Below are positions 27,956 to 37,815 of a DNA stretch of 64,000 nucleotides, piece after piece (the stretch's first letter is position 1; each line of letters starts with the position of its first letter). Position numbers and translations under genes: made by a program. Source of the DNA: Veillonella sp. 3891. GTDB lineage: Bacteria; Bacillota; Negativicutes; Veillonellales; Veillonellaceae. The notes under the pieces were generated by a model. The model worked only from the letters and a program-made list of their open reading frames with translations, was not told where the DNA came from and did no database searches. The stretch lies in NCBI RefSeq assembly GCF_003992315.1, contig NZ_RQVE01000011.1, positions 1-64,000 of the forward strand, written 5' to 3'.

Positions 27956-29911
27956 TTAATCATCCGCTAAGTGATTATATCCCTTAGGTTCCACTGTCAT
28001 CCATTGTCTGTCACGGTCTACTAATACCTGTGCACTGCCTGCTTTGACATGCCCAATAATAGTGAAAGTATCCCTAGGCAAGCCATCAGCCTTTTCTGCT
28101 GGAATGGTTCCCACTAGCTGAAAGTCTTCGCCTCCCGTCCACATAGGAAAGTATGGGCTCATATCCTTACTTTCACAATAGGCCTGCACCTCTGGATGCA
28201 TTGGTAAAGAACTTTCATCGATATAAATAGTCACCTGTGATGCTTTGGCAATCTCATTGAGCTCGCTGGACAATCCATCACTGATGTCGTTCATAGATGT
28301 GGCGCCTAAGTCTCTTGCTATTATACCACATTCCACATGAGGAATGGGCCGTTGATGAACGGATTGACTTACGGGATAGTCCTTGCTGCCTTCCAACAAA
28401 CTGTGCAACCCCACATACGATAATCCCAGATAATTCGTGATAAACACTGCATCACCGTCTTGAGCACCACTGCGTAAGACAGATTGATGTTTTGGAACGT
28501 CTCCAAAGACTGTGGCTGAAATCACAAAAGGCCCCTCCGTTGACACCGTGTCACCACCGATGATATTCACATCGTAGTCTGCACATATGCTACGTAAGCC
28601 ATTATAAACGTCTTCTACATAGGAGGTATCTTGACTCTTGGGAACTGCAATAGACACCACCATATGCCGTGGGGTACCACCCATAGCAGCTATATCACTG
28701 ATATTAGCCGCTCCCAACCGATACCCAACATCAAACGGAGATGTTGTGCTTTCACTAAAGTGAACACCTTCCACCATCATGTCCGTGCTAACCAATTGAT
28801 CCACATCATGAGGAGTATCATAGACAGCACAATCATCACCAACACCGACCTTTACATACGTAGAGTCATTAATAGTGTGTTGTGTTAGTTTATCAATAAG
28901 GGCAAATTCGTCAATCTTAGGTGTCATGGGTTTGCATACATTAGAATTACTCTCTATAGTATATTTCATATCCTTATTTACATTGTCTTGTAGCATCGTA
29001 TCTCTATCAATAGTATATTCTATGCTACTTTCTCGTAAGTTATTGTTACTTTTATTGTTCCCGTTAGTATCATCAGTGTTGTTGATATTATTCTTACCAT
29101 TACCACTATGAATATGCATGCTCCGATTCGATAACGCATGGTCTTCATCTAAAAGTAAATTTCGCAAGAACCGTTCTAAATACTCTGTTGTTCTATATAC
29201 ACCCAGTTTCAAATTTTGATAATTGGCACGTACCAAAGCATTCCTAAAATACCACGCATGGTTGGCGAACATATCATTCGTCACCGTAAAACCTAGGGTG
29301 CGAAGATATTTAATAAAAAATACTGCCGTCGTTCTCGTATTTCCTTCTCCGAATATATGAATCTGCCATAACCTGGCAACAAAAGTAGCTAAATGATGAA
29401 TACTCTTTGACATATCTAAGTTAGCATAAGAAAAACTTTTTTCTTGCTCTATGTCATAGAGTAGGGTCGCCCCTAATTCGGATACAGTACCATAGATCAC
29501 GGTATCACCATCAAGAATCCATTCTTTTTTTGTGATATTGTAATTGCGTACATTGCCTGCATGGAGATAGATACCATCAAATAATCGCCTATGAATCGAT
29601 AGGTACTCGCTAGGTGTAAAACTGAATGCTTTTTCTAACAACAATTCCGAAATCCGAAGTGATACTATATCCGCCTCTGCCGTTCTATCTTTAGGATTTG
29701 GATAAGATTCGTAATAATTTTCCAATAGTGTATGAAGCGCCTGCAGGGACATCTCTCCCTCAATATTCTTCTTTGCTAGTTCTACCAAGTATGCAGACGG
29801 AGTTAATCCATCGACCGCTTGCAAACCAATGGCAGTCTTCCAGGCTTGGGCTTTTTCATACTGGTGGGATTCTCCTTGCCGTATATATTCCTCAAAGGGA
29901 TCCTTGTGCAT
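27956..29911 (-). CDS. thiL: Fic-type domain fused to thiamine-monophosphate kinase (ThiL)
   Basis: 651 aa, about twice the ThiL length. Residues 1-70 resemble the VbhA-type antitoxin helix unit that precedes some Fic proteins; VDG at 33-35 stands where the inhibitory LEG would be. Residues 75-255 are a Fic domain with H185-I-F-G-E-G-N191-T-R193, keeping the catalytic His, Asn and Arg of HxFxxGNxR. Residues 265-328 form an Asn-rich low-complexity linker. Residues 329-651 are a complete ThiL: DEFALIDKL, GVGDDCAVYD, STDMMVEGVHF, AANISDIAAMGGTP, GGDTV, MNDISDGLSSEL, WTGGEDFQL. ThiL makes thiamine diphosphate from TMP. No ribosome site is seen before Met329, so one polypeptide is expected. Confidence 0.92.
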   Translation of the reverse strand: MHKDPFEEYIRQGESHQYEKAQAWKTAIGLQAVDGLTPSAYLVELAKKNIEGEMSLQALHTLLENYYESYPNPKDRTAEADIVSLRISELLLEKAFSFTPSEYLSIHRRLFDGIYLHAGNVRNYNITKKEWILDGDTVIYGTVSELGATLLYDIEQEKSFSYANLDMSKSIHHLATFVARLWQIHIFGEGNTRTTAVFFIKYLRTLGFTVTNDMFANHAWYFRNALVRANYQNLKLGVYRTTEYLERFLRNLLLDEDHALSNRSMHIHSGNGKNNINNTDDTNGNNKSNNNLRESSIEYTIDRDTMLQDNVNKDMKYTIESNSNVCKPMTPKIDEFALIDKLTQHTINDSTYVKVGVGDDCAVYDTPHDVDQLVSTDMMVEGVHFSESTTSPFDVGYRLGAANISDIAAMGGTPRHMVVSIAVPKSQDTSYVEDVYNGLRSICADYDVNIIGGDTVSTEGPFVISATVFGDVPKHQSVLRSGAQDGDAVFITNYLGLSYVGLHSLLEGSKDYPVSQSVHQRPIPHVECGIIARDLGATSMNDISDGLSSELNEIAKASQVTIYIDESSLPMHPEVQAYCESKDMSPYFPMWTGGEDFQLVGTIPAEKADGLPRDTFTIIGHVKAGSAQVLVDRDRQWMTVEPKGYNHLADD

Positions 29912-30084
29912 CGTACCACCTCGTTTCTTCTATACATGTCATTAACTAATTATCTATTCAGACAGACTAATGAAACAAAATCATTTCAACTAAACTATAA
30001 AATTTGTATATCACTTTCTCTATACATGTTGTTCTTATTGTACCATACTAAAGACTAAAAATAAGATAAATTTATCTAAATAAC

Positions 30085-30111
30085 AAAGGGACTCCAATAA
30101 GAGTCCCCTTT
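30085..30111 (-). terminator. Terminator of the osmolyte ABC operon
   Basis: AAAGGGACTC (30085-30094) pairs with GAGTCCCCTTT (30101-30111), about 60 bp after the ATPase gene. The T tail on the minus side is short (TTTGTTATTT), so strength is uncertain. Confidence 0.6.
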
Positions 30112-30169
30112 CATTATGTTATTACAAATTATGTGCCTCTACCTCATCATCTTCATTAACCATGTAACA

Positions 30170-30898
30170 CTACCTCGTCATCTCCACCAACTGTTTCACA
30201 TAGTCATTGCTCGAATGATTCTTTACTTCTTCAATAGTTCCGTATTGTTGTATTTTCCCTTCGTGCATGACAAGGATATGTGTGCCTAGCTTGAAAGCTT
30301 CGTGCATGTCATGGGTAATGAACACAATGGTGCAGTCAGTTTGTTTATGAATTTTCTTCAAGTCTTCTTGCAGTTGATATCTCGTAATAGAGTCCACCGC
30401 ACCGAATGGCTCGTCCATAAGTAATATCTTTGGCGAGTTCGCATAGGCTCTCGCGATGCCAACCCGTTGTTGCTGACCTCCTGATAATTCCTTAGGATAC
30501 TTTTCTTTACTATCCAATGGTAACACTACTAATGAAAGCATACGTTCTACAATAGCCTCCACTTCTTTTTTCGGTGTCCCATCTAATTTAGGCACATACC
30601 CAATATTGTCTGCTACCGTCATATGTGGGAATAATCCATCTCCTTGAATAGCATAGCCAATCTTTCTACGCAAGGAAATTATGTCTTGGTCGATGACACG
30701 AGTTCCAAAAATAGTAATATCTCCCTCATCTGGTACAATCAATCCATTAATCATTTTTAATAGCGTCGTCTTTCCTGACCCAGATGTGCCTACAATACAA
30801 AGAAAGTCTCCTTCATTGATAGACAGATTACAGTCTCTCACCACCCATTTACCTTGATAGGATTTTCCAATGTTCTTATACTCTATAATTTGATTCAT
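30170..30898 (-). CDS. ABC transporter ATPase, betaine/choline (OpuC/OpuF) type
   Basis: 242 aa. Walker A is GTSGSGKTT, with LSGGQQQRVGIARA and Walker B ILLMDEPFGAVD. GYAIQGDGLFPHMTVADNI is typical of the glycine-betaine/carnitine/choline ATPases. It lacks the C-terminal CBS domains of ProV/OpuAA, as in OpuF-type systems. It powers the fused permease-binding protein encoded directly upstream (1-bp spacing). Confidence 0.9.
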   Translation of the reverse strand: MNQIIEYKNIGKSYQGKWVVRDCNLSINEGDFLCIVGTSGSGKTTLLKMINGLIVPDEGDITIFGTRVIDQDIISLRRKIGYAIQGDGLFPHMTVADNIGYVPKLDGTPKKEVEAIVERMLSLVVLPLDSKEKYPKELSGGQQQRVGIARAYANSPKILLMDEPFGAVDSITRYQLQEDLKKIHKQTDCTIVFITHDMHEAFKLGTHILVMHEGKIQQYGTIEEVKNHSSNDYVKQLVEMTR

Positions 30899-32443
30899 TT
30901 ATTTCACCACCAATCCTTTAGATTGTAAAAATTCCTTCGCCACTTGTTTCGGATCTTCCTTATCAATCTCTACTTTTTTATTTAGTTGTGCCATGGTACT
31001 TTCATCCAATATACCATCTAAACGATGTAATACTGTTTCTAACTCAGGATGTTTCTGCAAGGTTTCCTCACGAACAACCATGCCTGCCATGTAACTTGGA
31101 TAAAAGTTTCGATCGTCCTCTAACACAACAACCCGTGGATCAGACAACTGACCATCTGTAGTAAATACAGTCATAGCATCAATTTTCTTATCAAATAAGG
31201 CTTGGTATTTTAACCCATTATCCATATCTACTACTTTCTTGAAATGGTAATTATAGGCATTAGCTAACGCTTTATAACCATCTTCTCGTTCAAAGAAGTC
31301 ATATTCTGCTCCAAATGTTAACTGTCCTGCATACTTAGCCAAGTCAGTAAACGTTTTAATGCCATATTCCTTCGCTAGGTCCGCTCGAATGCCAATACTA
31401 TAGGTATCATTAAAACCAAACATGCCCTTCCACAAGAAATGATATTTGTCCTTATACTCTGCACTCAACATAGGAAACTTGTCGTTCTTGTAGTCTTCCT
31501 TATGTTTCAACACGATTTGCCAAGATGTTCCTGTATACTCCGGATACATATCGAAATCGCCTCGCACCATACCAGGATGAATATTAGAGGTGCCACCCCC
31601 TACACCATGGGTGTACTCGACCTTTAGGTTGGTATCTGCCTCAATGAGCGTCCCCACGATCTCTGCCAAGATATATCCTTCCGATACTGGTTTTGATGCG
31701 ATGTGAATGGTATCACTTTTACTATACTGTTGCATTCCTACAATGCCTATAATAATCACTAAGAGAATACCCAATGCATAGCCTACTTTTTTATTCACAA
31801 CCTTATGCACCTTGTGTTCTTCCACCAACTTACCAATCACACTTAGTATGCCATCAATCACCAAGGCTAATACAGCAATGAGGATGCCCCCAATCCAGAT
31901 GAGCACTTCATTATTAGTGGTAATCCCACGATAAATAGCAACACCTAGCCCACCTGCACCCACAAAGGAGGCAATCCCCGCTAAGGCAATGGTCATGGTC
32001 ACCATATTCATAATACCTGCAAAGATAACAGGGAATGCTAGTGGCAACTGTATCTTCCATAAAATTTGGCTATCTGTGCTACCCATAGCCCGGCTAGCCT
32101 CAATAATTTTTGGATCAATGGTGGTAATCCCTACATAAGTGCTGCGCACAATAGGTAACAACGCATAGATAGTAAGAGCAATGATCGCTGTTGTATTCCC
32201 TACTCCTGTGAAAGAAATCAGAAACCCTAACAAGGCAATAGAAGGGATTGTATACGCAATATTCACCACAGATATAACCGAATTAGCCAGTTTCTGTTTT
32301 TGTGCGATGAATACCCCAATAGCCAACCCCAAAATCGTGGCAATAATAACTGCTGTAAAGGTAATTCCTATATGCTCCAATAATAAATGTAAATAAAATG
32401 ATCCGTTCTTGCCTAACTCTTCTAACAATTTTTGTATCATCAA
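30899..32443 (-). CDS. Fused permease and substrate-binding protein, OpuF-type osmolyte importer
   Basis: 514 aa. Residues 1-210 form the membrane-spanning BPD_transp_1 domain, with the EAA loop EASRAMGSTDSQILWKIQLPLAFP. A further membrane helix near 225-240 anchors a C-terminal OpuAC-like binding domain (245-514: IHIASKPVSEGYILAEIVG, FDMYPEYTGT, YDFFEREDGY). Such fusions import quaternary-amine osmolytes such as choline, carnitine or betaine. The aromatic-cage residues cannot be assigned reliably by eye, so the exact substrate is open. Confidence 0.9.
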   Translation of the reverse strand: MMIQKLLEELGKNGSFYLHLLLEHIGITFTAVIIATILGLAIGVFIAQKQKLANSVISVVNIAYTIPSIALLGFLISFTGVGNTTAIIALTIYALLPIVRSTYVGITTIDPKIIEASRAMGSTDSQILWKIQLPLAFPVIFAGIMNMVTMTIALAGIASFVGAGGLGVAIYRGITTNNEVLIWIGGILIAVLALVIDGILSVIGKLVEEHKVHKVVNKKVGYALGILLVIIIGIVGMQQYSKSDTIHIASKPVSEGYILAEIVGTLIEADTNLKVEYTHGVGGGTSNIHPGMVRGDFDMYPEYTGTSWQIVLKHKEDYKNDKFPMLSAEYKDKYHFLWKGMFGFNDTYSIGIRADLAKEYGIKTFTDLAKYAGQLTFGAEYDFFEREDGYKALANAYNYHFKKVVDMDNGLKYQALFDKKIDAMTVFTTDGQLSDPRVVVLEDDRNFYPSYMAGMVVREETLQKHPELETVLHRLDGILDESTMAQLNKKVEIDKEDPKQVAKEFLQSKGLVVK

Positions 32444-32514
32444 ACCCTCCCTTTCTACAATCTGTTTGTAGATAAATTATCATACTAAATTACCATGAAT
32501 TTAAAGTATAAAAA

Positions 32515-32547
32515 TGTTGGAGGCTCTTTACTAAGAGTCCCCCAACA
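32515..32547 (-). terminator. Terminator of the amidase/GerM operon
   Basis: TGTTGG-AGGCTCTT and AAGAGTCCC-CCAACA pair. On the minus strand the stem is followed by TTTTTATAC. It lies just after the GerM gene. Confidence 0.8.
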
Positions 32548-32553
32548 TACTAC

Positions 32554-33108
32554 TTAATCTTTTACGATCTTATCTTTCATTTGTTTTAATGGATGTGTCA
32601 AATCAATGTTGCCATAGGTCGGTAAGGTCACTCCTTTTACCTTAACATACACTTTATGCACACCATCAAATTCTACAGCCGTATTCACAATAGCTGCAAT
32701 ACGAAGTGTAGCTGTTAAACCTGTTGCATCCTGTAAAAAGTCATCATTTAAAACCACTGTGACTGTGTCATCATGCTTTGCTGTTTCTACTACTTTTGTG
32801 CCTTTTGCAAAGACTGGATAGTCTGCACGACCATCTTGCTCAATCATCAAATTTATGGCATCTTTTACGGTTTTACGTTCTTTATCTATCGTAAGCGGTT
32901 GTGGCATTACGCCCTTCCCATCTTGTCGCGGTACATAGACCACAATTTTTGTCATTTTATCCATCGACTTCTTATCTTGCGACGCAGAAGATTGTGCTGT
33001 TGTTTGCTTCCCTAAATCTACTTTTAAATCTTGAGAATTACAACCTGCCAATGCGATGACACATACGCTCATCATGGCCACTAAGCCGTAGCGTAATGAT
33101 TGTTTCAT
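32554..33108 (-). CDS. GerM-domain lipoprotein
   Basis: 184 aa. The signal peptide ends in the lipobox IALAGC, so it is a predicted lipoprotein (Cys23). After a Ser/Gln/Lys-rich spacer comes one GerM domain (about 65-170): VVYVPRQDGKGVMPQPLTI, TVKDAINLMI, DDTVTVVLNDDFLQ. GerM domains occur in envelope and spore proteins linked to peptidoglycan. It follows the amidase gene by 3 bp, so the two are one operon and may act together at the wall. Confidence 0.85.
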   Translation of the reverse strand: MKQSLRYGLVAMMSVCVIALAGCNSQDLKVDLGKQTTAQSSASQDKKSMDKMTKIVVYVPRQDGKGVMPQPLTIDKERKTVKDAINLMIEQDGRADYPVFAKGTKVVETAKHDDTVTVVLNDDFLQDATGLTATLRIAAIVNTAVEFDGVHKVYVKVKGVTLPTYGNIDLTHPLKQMKDKIVKD

Positions 33109-33111
33109 GAA

Positions 33112-34374
33112 TTAACCTCCAAAATATAGTTCCAAACCTTTCGCTAATTCATTAGCAAATGCTTGTCGTGTAGATGATTCTTTTAAATGACCTTCCTCCT
33201 TAGGATTTGAAATAAACCCTAACTCTACCAATATAGATGGCATAAAAGAGTGTCGTAATACATAAAGATTGCCTGGTTGAATACCGCGATCACCATTAAA
33301 TCCACTATGATCAGCAATCTGACCTTGTACAGAAGAAGCTAATTTTTTTGACTGCTCAGATCCATCAAAATAATAAGTAGCGATACCACCTACATTGGGA
33401 TTTGAAAAAGAATTAATATGGATACTAATAAATGCATCAGCTTGATTACCATTCGCCACATTGACACGGGCTTGTAATTCATCCACACCACTCGCATGTG
33501 GACCATACACATCCACATCTGTAGTACGAGTCAAGATGACCTTAGCACCCTTTGCTTCTAAGATAGATTTTAAATACTCAGCGATAGGCAAAGTCACTTG
33601 TTTTTCTTGTAATCCCGTTGGCCCAATGGCACCTGGATCACTTCCACCGTGGCCTGGGTCTAATACGATAGTTTTACCACTAATACCACCTGTGGTTCGA
33701 TAATTGACCACTTGTGGAATTGGTTTTTCAGGCACTGTGGGCAATGTAATCTGTTGCTTCGGTGCTGGTTTAGACTCCGTTTTAGCTGGTGGATTCGACT
33801 TCGGTGTAGCCGGTTTAGCCGTTGGTTTTTCCGCTGCTTTTGCAGTAGGTTTTACCTCTGCTTTTGGTGGTTCCTTAGCTGGTGCTTTATCAGCCACTGG
33901 AGCTACTGGCTTTTTACCGTAATAATTCTCCCGTGGAGCTACTCCTTTTTTCTGAATATCCACCACCATGCGATATGGTTTGTTATTAACTGTATCTTTT
34001 TTTAGGGTAAATACTTTCAAATCTTCTACATCGATGGCCTTCGGTGTTTCAATTTTCACCACCGTATCTGCTCCTTGTTGTGAAAGTGTGGCACTCTTTG
34101 CAATGCCATCATCCATCACAATCGATGTAGGTATCCCTGTAAGCGTCGCATTTTTCAATACCAATGTGGTAGATGTACCACTGGCACTAATAGATGCCGT
34201 CGCATGAACAGGACTAGACAAGCTAAAGACCATTCTCACAAAAGGGATGGGCGCATCATTTCTCGTCACCCAATGAAGATCTGTCACATTTGCAGCCTTT
34301 GTGGCTCCAAATAGGACTGGTAACACCAATACTAACATACCCAATAGGGCAAATAACTTACGCAAATATCTCAC
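33112..34374 (-). CDS. N-acetylmuramoyl-L-alanine amidase with AMIN domain
   Basis: 420 aa: signal peptide (1-28), AMIN domain (about 30-140), a Lys/Pro/Ala-rich linker (150-230) with repeated KPTAK/KPAT units, and an Amidase_3 catalytic domain (240-418). Zinc and catalytic residues are in VLDPGHGG, LQEKQV, SIHIN and LVELGF. It cleaves the glycan-peptide bond of peptidoglycan in the periplasm. AMIN targets such enzymes to the envelope in diderms. Start ATG at 34374. Confidence 0.93.
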   Translation of the reverse strand: MRYLRKLFALLGMLVLVLPVLFGATKAANVTDLHWVTRNDAPIPFVRMVFSLSSPVHATASISASGTSTTLVLKNATLTGIPTSIVMDDGIAKSATLSQQGADTVVKIETPKAIDVEDLKVFTLKKDTVNNKPYRMVVDIQKKGVAPRENYYGKKPVAPVADKAPAKEPPKAEVKPTAKAAEKPTAKPATPKSNPPAKTESKPAPKQQITLPTVPEKPIPQVVNYRTTGGISGKTIVLDPGHGGSDPGAIGPTGLQEKQVTLPIAEYLKSILEAKGAKVILTRTTDVDVYGPHASGVDELQARVNVANGNQADAFISIHINSFSNPNVGGIATYYFDGSEQSKKLASSVQGQIADHSGFNGDRGIQPGNLYVLRHSFMPSILVELGFISNPKEEGHLKESSTRQAFANELAKGLELYFGG

Positions 34375-34744
34375 TCCAATCTATGTTGCACTGGATAGTT
34401 TTCCTTTAGACAGTATCTTAATTATACCACATTTACTCAGTCCATACATGAAAAATCAGTGAAAATTATTCTTTTTTCCAATTTCATCCAAATCACAGCT
34501 GTTTCCTACCGTTTTGATTTGAAAGTATCCTCTCTCATCGTCAACCTATGGCTAACATTTGCTCCCATACAAAAGAAACATAAGCAGGCTTTTTTCATCA
34601 CCATTGACTACATTACCTACTTATGTTTCCTACTTTTTATATGTATTTATTACGTAGAACGTACCACTCGAGCATTCATAATCTACTTGTAAACCTCTAA
34701 TAGTAGTAATCTACAAATATGTTATAAATTTATTATTTTAGCGG
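34375..34744. other. Intergenic region between amidase and permease genes
   Basis: 370 bp. It contains the amidase promoter side and the terminator-like hairpin at 34575-34629. A 77-codon plus-strand reading frame (34459-34692) is present, but it has no ribosome site and runs through the hairpin. No convincing gene. Confidence 0.5.
34575..34629 (-). terminator. Terminator-like inverted repeat after the APC permease
   Basis: GAAACATAAGCAGG (34575-34588) and CCTACTTATGTTTC (34616-34629), one mismatch, followed on the minus strand by TTTTG. A near-identical arm sequence occurs at 42094-42160. Confidence 0.55.
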
Positions 34745-36028
34745 CTACGCTGTTTGTTTTCCGTTACGGTTCATAATATAGTATAGTACAGCACCTACTA
34801 CTAAACCGCCAAGTCCCCAAAATACTTTTTCCAAGGAAGATTGTGTTAACAACCAAATACTAACTACAACTGCTAATACTGGAATCACTGGTCCCAATGG
34901 AACACGGAATGTTCTAGCCATATCTGGGCGTTTGCTTCTGAATACAAGTACTGCTAAGCAGGTAGGCAAGTATTGCGCAAAACGAGATACTACGGAGATA
35001 GCTGCCAATTTTTCAAAGCTACCAGTCCAAGATAATACAACAGCAAATACGACAGTGACGATAATCGCTACATAAGGAGCATCTTTTTTATTGCGTTTAG
35101 ACACTACTTTAGGAATCAATCCGTCATCCGCCATAGCCACCCCAGAACGTGGCGCTAAGAAAGAAGAGGCTACATTGATACCACCGATAGAAATCAATGT
35201 ACCCGCTGTAACAATAGCTTTCGCTAAAGGTCCCATGAATACGAACGCCGCATCTGCCACTGGAGTTTTAGATGTCACAAGGGAATCCCCCATAATACCG
35301 ATACAAATCGCTTGAATTAAGATATACACAATGGATACTAGTGTTAATACAAGAATAATTGCTTTCGGTACATTGCGTTCAGGATTTTCCATATCTTCTG
35401 CCGCTACTGCAATGGATTCAAATCCTGTGAAAGCATAGAAAATAATCAATGCTGCCGCACCAAAGCTTGCTTGTGTCATGTCTGGTACAGATTCCATTGG
35501 CGCGAAGTTAACACCTTTCACATAGAAAATACCTACTAGGATAAAGAAAATCAACGGCAACAATTTACCAATAGTTACGATATTGTTGATGATTTTAGAA
35601 ATCTTAACCCCCATGATATTCATGATACCAAGTACCACAATTATCAATGTAGCAATGACATTTTTTCCCATTTCTGTACTTGCTGGTTCCCATACTGCCC
35701 CTAGAGCGGTAGCAAACCCCACAGCCATAGCAGACCAAGCAATTGTAGCGATGGCCCATTTCATAAAACCTACTTCAAAACCTACGAAGTTACCAAATGC
35801 TTCTTTCGCATACACATACGGGCCACCGTTCTTATTAAACATACCGCCCATTTCAGCAAAGCATAAGGCAATAGACATAACCAACAGCGCATCGAATACG
35901 ATAACCCATAAACTATTTACGCCTACTAATGCAGCCGCTTTACCTGGAAGCAGGAAGATTCCTGTACCGATAATTGCATTTACCCCTAAAAGTATTATAC
36001 TCATAAGGCCTAGCTTGTTATTTAACAT
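34745..36028 (-). CDS. APC-family amino-acid permease
   Basis: 427 aa from the ATG at 36028, chosen because AGGAGAAAG sits just upstream; ten extra in-frame codons lack a ribosome site. About 12 membrane helices. The family start NKLGLMSIILLGVNAIIGTGIFLLPG and the FYAFTGFESIAVAAEDMENPERNVPKA segment (helix 6) identify the amino acid-polyamine-organocation family. The substrate is unknown. It has its own terminator and lies next to the Dcu carrier gene. Confidence 0.9.
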   Translation of the reverse strand: MLNNKLGLMSIILLGVNAIIGTGIFLLPGKAAALVGVNSLWVIVFDALLVMSIALCFAEMGGMFNKNGGPYVYAKEAFGNFVGFEVGFMKWAIATIAWSAMAVGFATALGAVWEPASTEMGKNVIATLIIVVLGIMNIMGVKISKIINNIVTIGKLLPLIFFILVGIFYVKGVNFAPMESVPDMTQASFGAAALIIFYAFTGFESIAVAAEDMENPERNVPKAIILVLTLVSIVYILIQAICIGIMGDSLVTSKTPVADAAFVFMGPLAKAIVTAGTLISIGGINVASSFLAPRSGVAMADDGLIPKVVSKRNKKDAPYVAIIVTVVFAVVLSWTGSFEKLAAISVVSRFAQYLPTCLAVLVFRSKRPDMARTFRVPLGPVIPVLAVVVSIWLLTQSSLEKVFWGLGGLVVGAVLYYIMNRNGKQTA

Positions 36029-36119
36029 ACTACTTTCTCCTAAACTGTCGCCTTTCAATGCTTACAGTTGTACTACTAGAATGTATATCCATAAGATATA
36101 CACATACTTTCACGTCATA

Positions 36120-37478
36120 TTAAAACAATGCGTGAGCAATAAAATAACCTACAACGCAACTTGTGAATACTCCAATTAGCCCTGGTAAAATAAAGCTATG
36201 ATTAATAACAAATTTACCAATGCGCGTTGTACCAGAACGGTCAAATCCAATACATGCTAAGTCAGACGGATATGTTGGTAACACAAAGTACGCATAACAT
36301 GCAGGAATGAAAGAAAGTATAATCAATGGTTCTACACCAACACTTAACCCCATAGGCACTACGATAGCAAGTGCTGCTGCTTGAGAGTTTACTAGCTTAG
36401 AAATAATAAACAATACAATAGCATAGGTCCACGGATGCTCTACTACAATACTAGATAGAGTCGTTTTAAATTGTGGAATATATGCACCAAAGTAGGTTTC
36501 TGCCATCCAAGCTACACCGTATACAGATACAACGGCAATCATACCAGATTTAAAGACAGATCCACTAGTTACATCGCTTACTTTTACTTTACATACAAGA
36601 AGAATTAATGCTGCCATTACAAGCATTGCAATTTGAATTGTAGGAGTCATAGACAATGGTTTCCATAAACCTTTTGCATTAGGAACTAATGGCAATAATT
36701 GGTTAGGGAAACTACCGAATAGAGCGATGACTAAAATGCCAAGTAAGAAAATAATAGTTGCCCAATATGCTGTGCGAGGAAGTTCTTTCACAACACTAGC
36801 TTCTTTATTTTCCTCATAGATATAGGCACGTTGCTCAGGATCTTGAATGCGAGCTTGGAACTCAGGGTCATTGGCCAATTCTTTACCACGACGCATACTC
36901 CAAAGGCCCGCTATGATAACACCCACAAAGGTAGCTGGAATCGTGATAGATAAGATTGTTACTACACTAGCGTGGAAATTGACAGCTCCCAACATAGCCA
37001 CCATGGATACTACAGCTACTGAGGCAGGAGAGGCACAAATCCCCATTTGAGACGCCACAGATGCCACCGCCATTGGGCGTTCTGGACGAATTCCTTCTTT
37101 GATAGAAATATCATAGATAATTGGGAACATCGTATATACTACGTGACCTGTTCCGCATAACACAGTTAAGAACCATGTTGTGATTGGTGCTAAAATAGTA
37201 ATTTGTTTTGGATTACTACGTAGAAATTTTTCTGCGTATACAAGCATAACATCCAACCCTTTGGAGGCTTGTAAGAAACCAGAACATGTTACTACCGCCA
37301 TAATCGTTAGCATTACATCAATTGGTGGTTTACCCGGTACAAGACCAATTACGAATACGTAAATAGCAAGACCAATACCAGATACAGCAGCTAATCCTAA
37401 GCCACCATGTCTTACACCAACAATTAAGCAAGCTAACAATAGAATAAATCCGAATAAAATAATCATAAAATTACTCAA
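36120..37478 (-). CDS. Anaerobic C4-dicarboxylate transporter (Dcu family)
   Basis: 452 aa, 10-12 membrane helices, DcuA/DcuB family. It has GVRHGGLGLAAVSGIGLAIYVF, VVTCSGFLQASKGLDVML, TWFLTVLCGTGHVVYTMFPII, ASQMGICASPASVAVVSMV and the end CYAYFVLPTYPSDLACIGFDRSG. It exchanges fumarate, malate, aspartate and succinate across the membrane, central to anaerobic dicarboxylate metabolism. DcuA versus DcuB cannot be decided by eye. Confidence 0.93.
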   Translation of the reverse strand: MSNFMIILFGFILLLACLIVGVRHGGLGLAAVSGIGLAIYVFVIGLVPGKPPIDVMLTIMAVVTCSGFLQASKGLDVMLVYAEKFLRSNPKQITILAPITTWFLTVLCGTGHVVYTMFPIIYDISIKEGIRPERPMAVASVASQMGICASPASVAVVSMVAMLGAVNFHASVVTILSITIPATFVGVIIAGLWSMRRGKELANDPEFQARIQDPEQRAYIYEENKEASVVKELPRTAYWATIIFLLGILVIALFGSFPNQLLPLVPNAKGLWKPLSMTPTIQIAMLVMAALILLVCKVKVSDVTSGSVFKSGMIAVVSVYGVAWMAETYFGAYIPQFKTTLSSIVVEHPWTYAIVLFIISKLVNSQAAALAIVVPMGLSVGVEPLIILSFIPACYAYFVLPTYPSDLACIGFDRSGTTRIGKFVINHSFILPGLIGVFTSCVVGYFIAHALF

Positions 37479-37489
37479 TCCTTTCTAAT

Positions 37490-37525
37490 AAAAAAACACT
37501 TGCCGTAATCATTATACGGCAAGTG
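37490..37525 (-). terminator. Strong terminator directly upstream of the dcu gene
   Basis: CACTTGCCGTA (37497-37507) / TACGGCAAGTG (37515-37525), followed on the minus strand by seven Ts (37496-37490) and 12 bp before the dcu start. It ends a minus-strand transcript arriving from the island, or acts as a leader terminator for dcu if that promoter lies upstream. Confidence 0.75.
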
Positions 37526-37590
37526 ACGTAATAAAAACAGTGATAAACCGCTTCTATAGGATATATTTTACATGAAAGTTGGTTATGGTG

Positions 37591-37815
37591 TTATGATTGT
37601 AGTTCTTTGATAATTTTTTCAGCATCTTTTGAAAGCGTACCACTTTCAGAGGTTTGTATCAGTTGACCTGGAAAATATCGTTCATAAACCTGTAACTTAT
37701 ATGACCAATTCGCATCATATACTTCATTACCAAGCTTGTGTAAACATCTTTGGTTAGTATTAAAACTAAAAAAAACTACTAACCCAATGTTCCATGAATA
37801 TCTAACAGTTTTCAT
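37591..37815 (-). CDS. Small ORF of unknown function, possibly a remnant
   Basis: 74 codons, no recognised domain. There is no Shine-Dalgarno site before the ATG, and the C-terminal part (GTLSKDAEKIIKELQS) reads like the tail of a larger protein. The terminator at 37490-37525 would fit its 3' end. It may be a fragment of a lost gene. Confidence 0.3.
   Translation of the reverse strand: MKTVRYSWNIGLVVFFSFNTNQRCLHKLGNEVYDANWSYKLQVYERYFPGQLIQTSESGTLSKDAEKIIKELQS

Noticed and set aside
34459-34692. A 77-codon plus-strand frame between the amidase and permease genes
   Set aside because: No ribosome site or known family, and it crosses a terminator-like hairpin.
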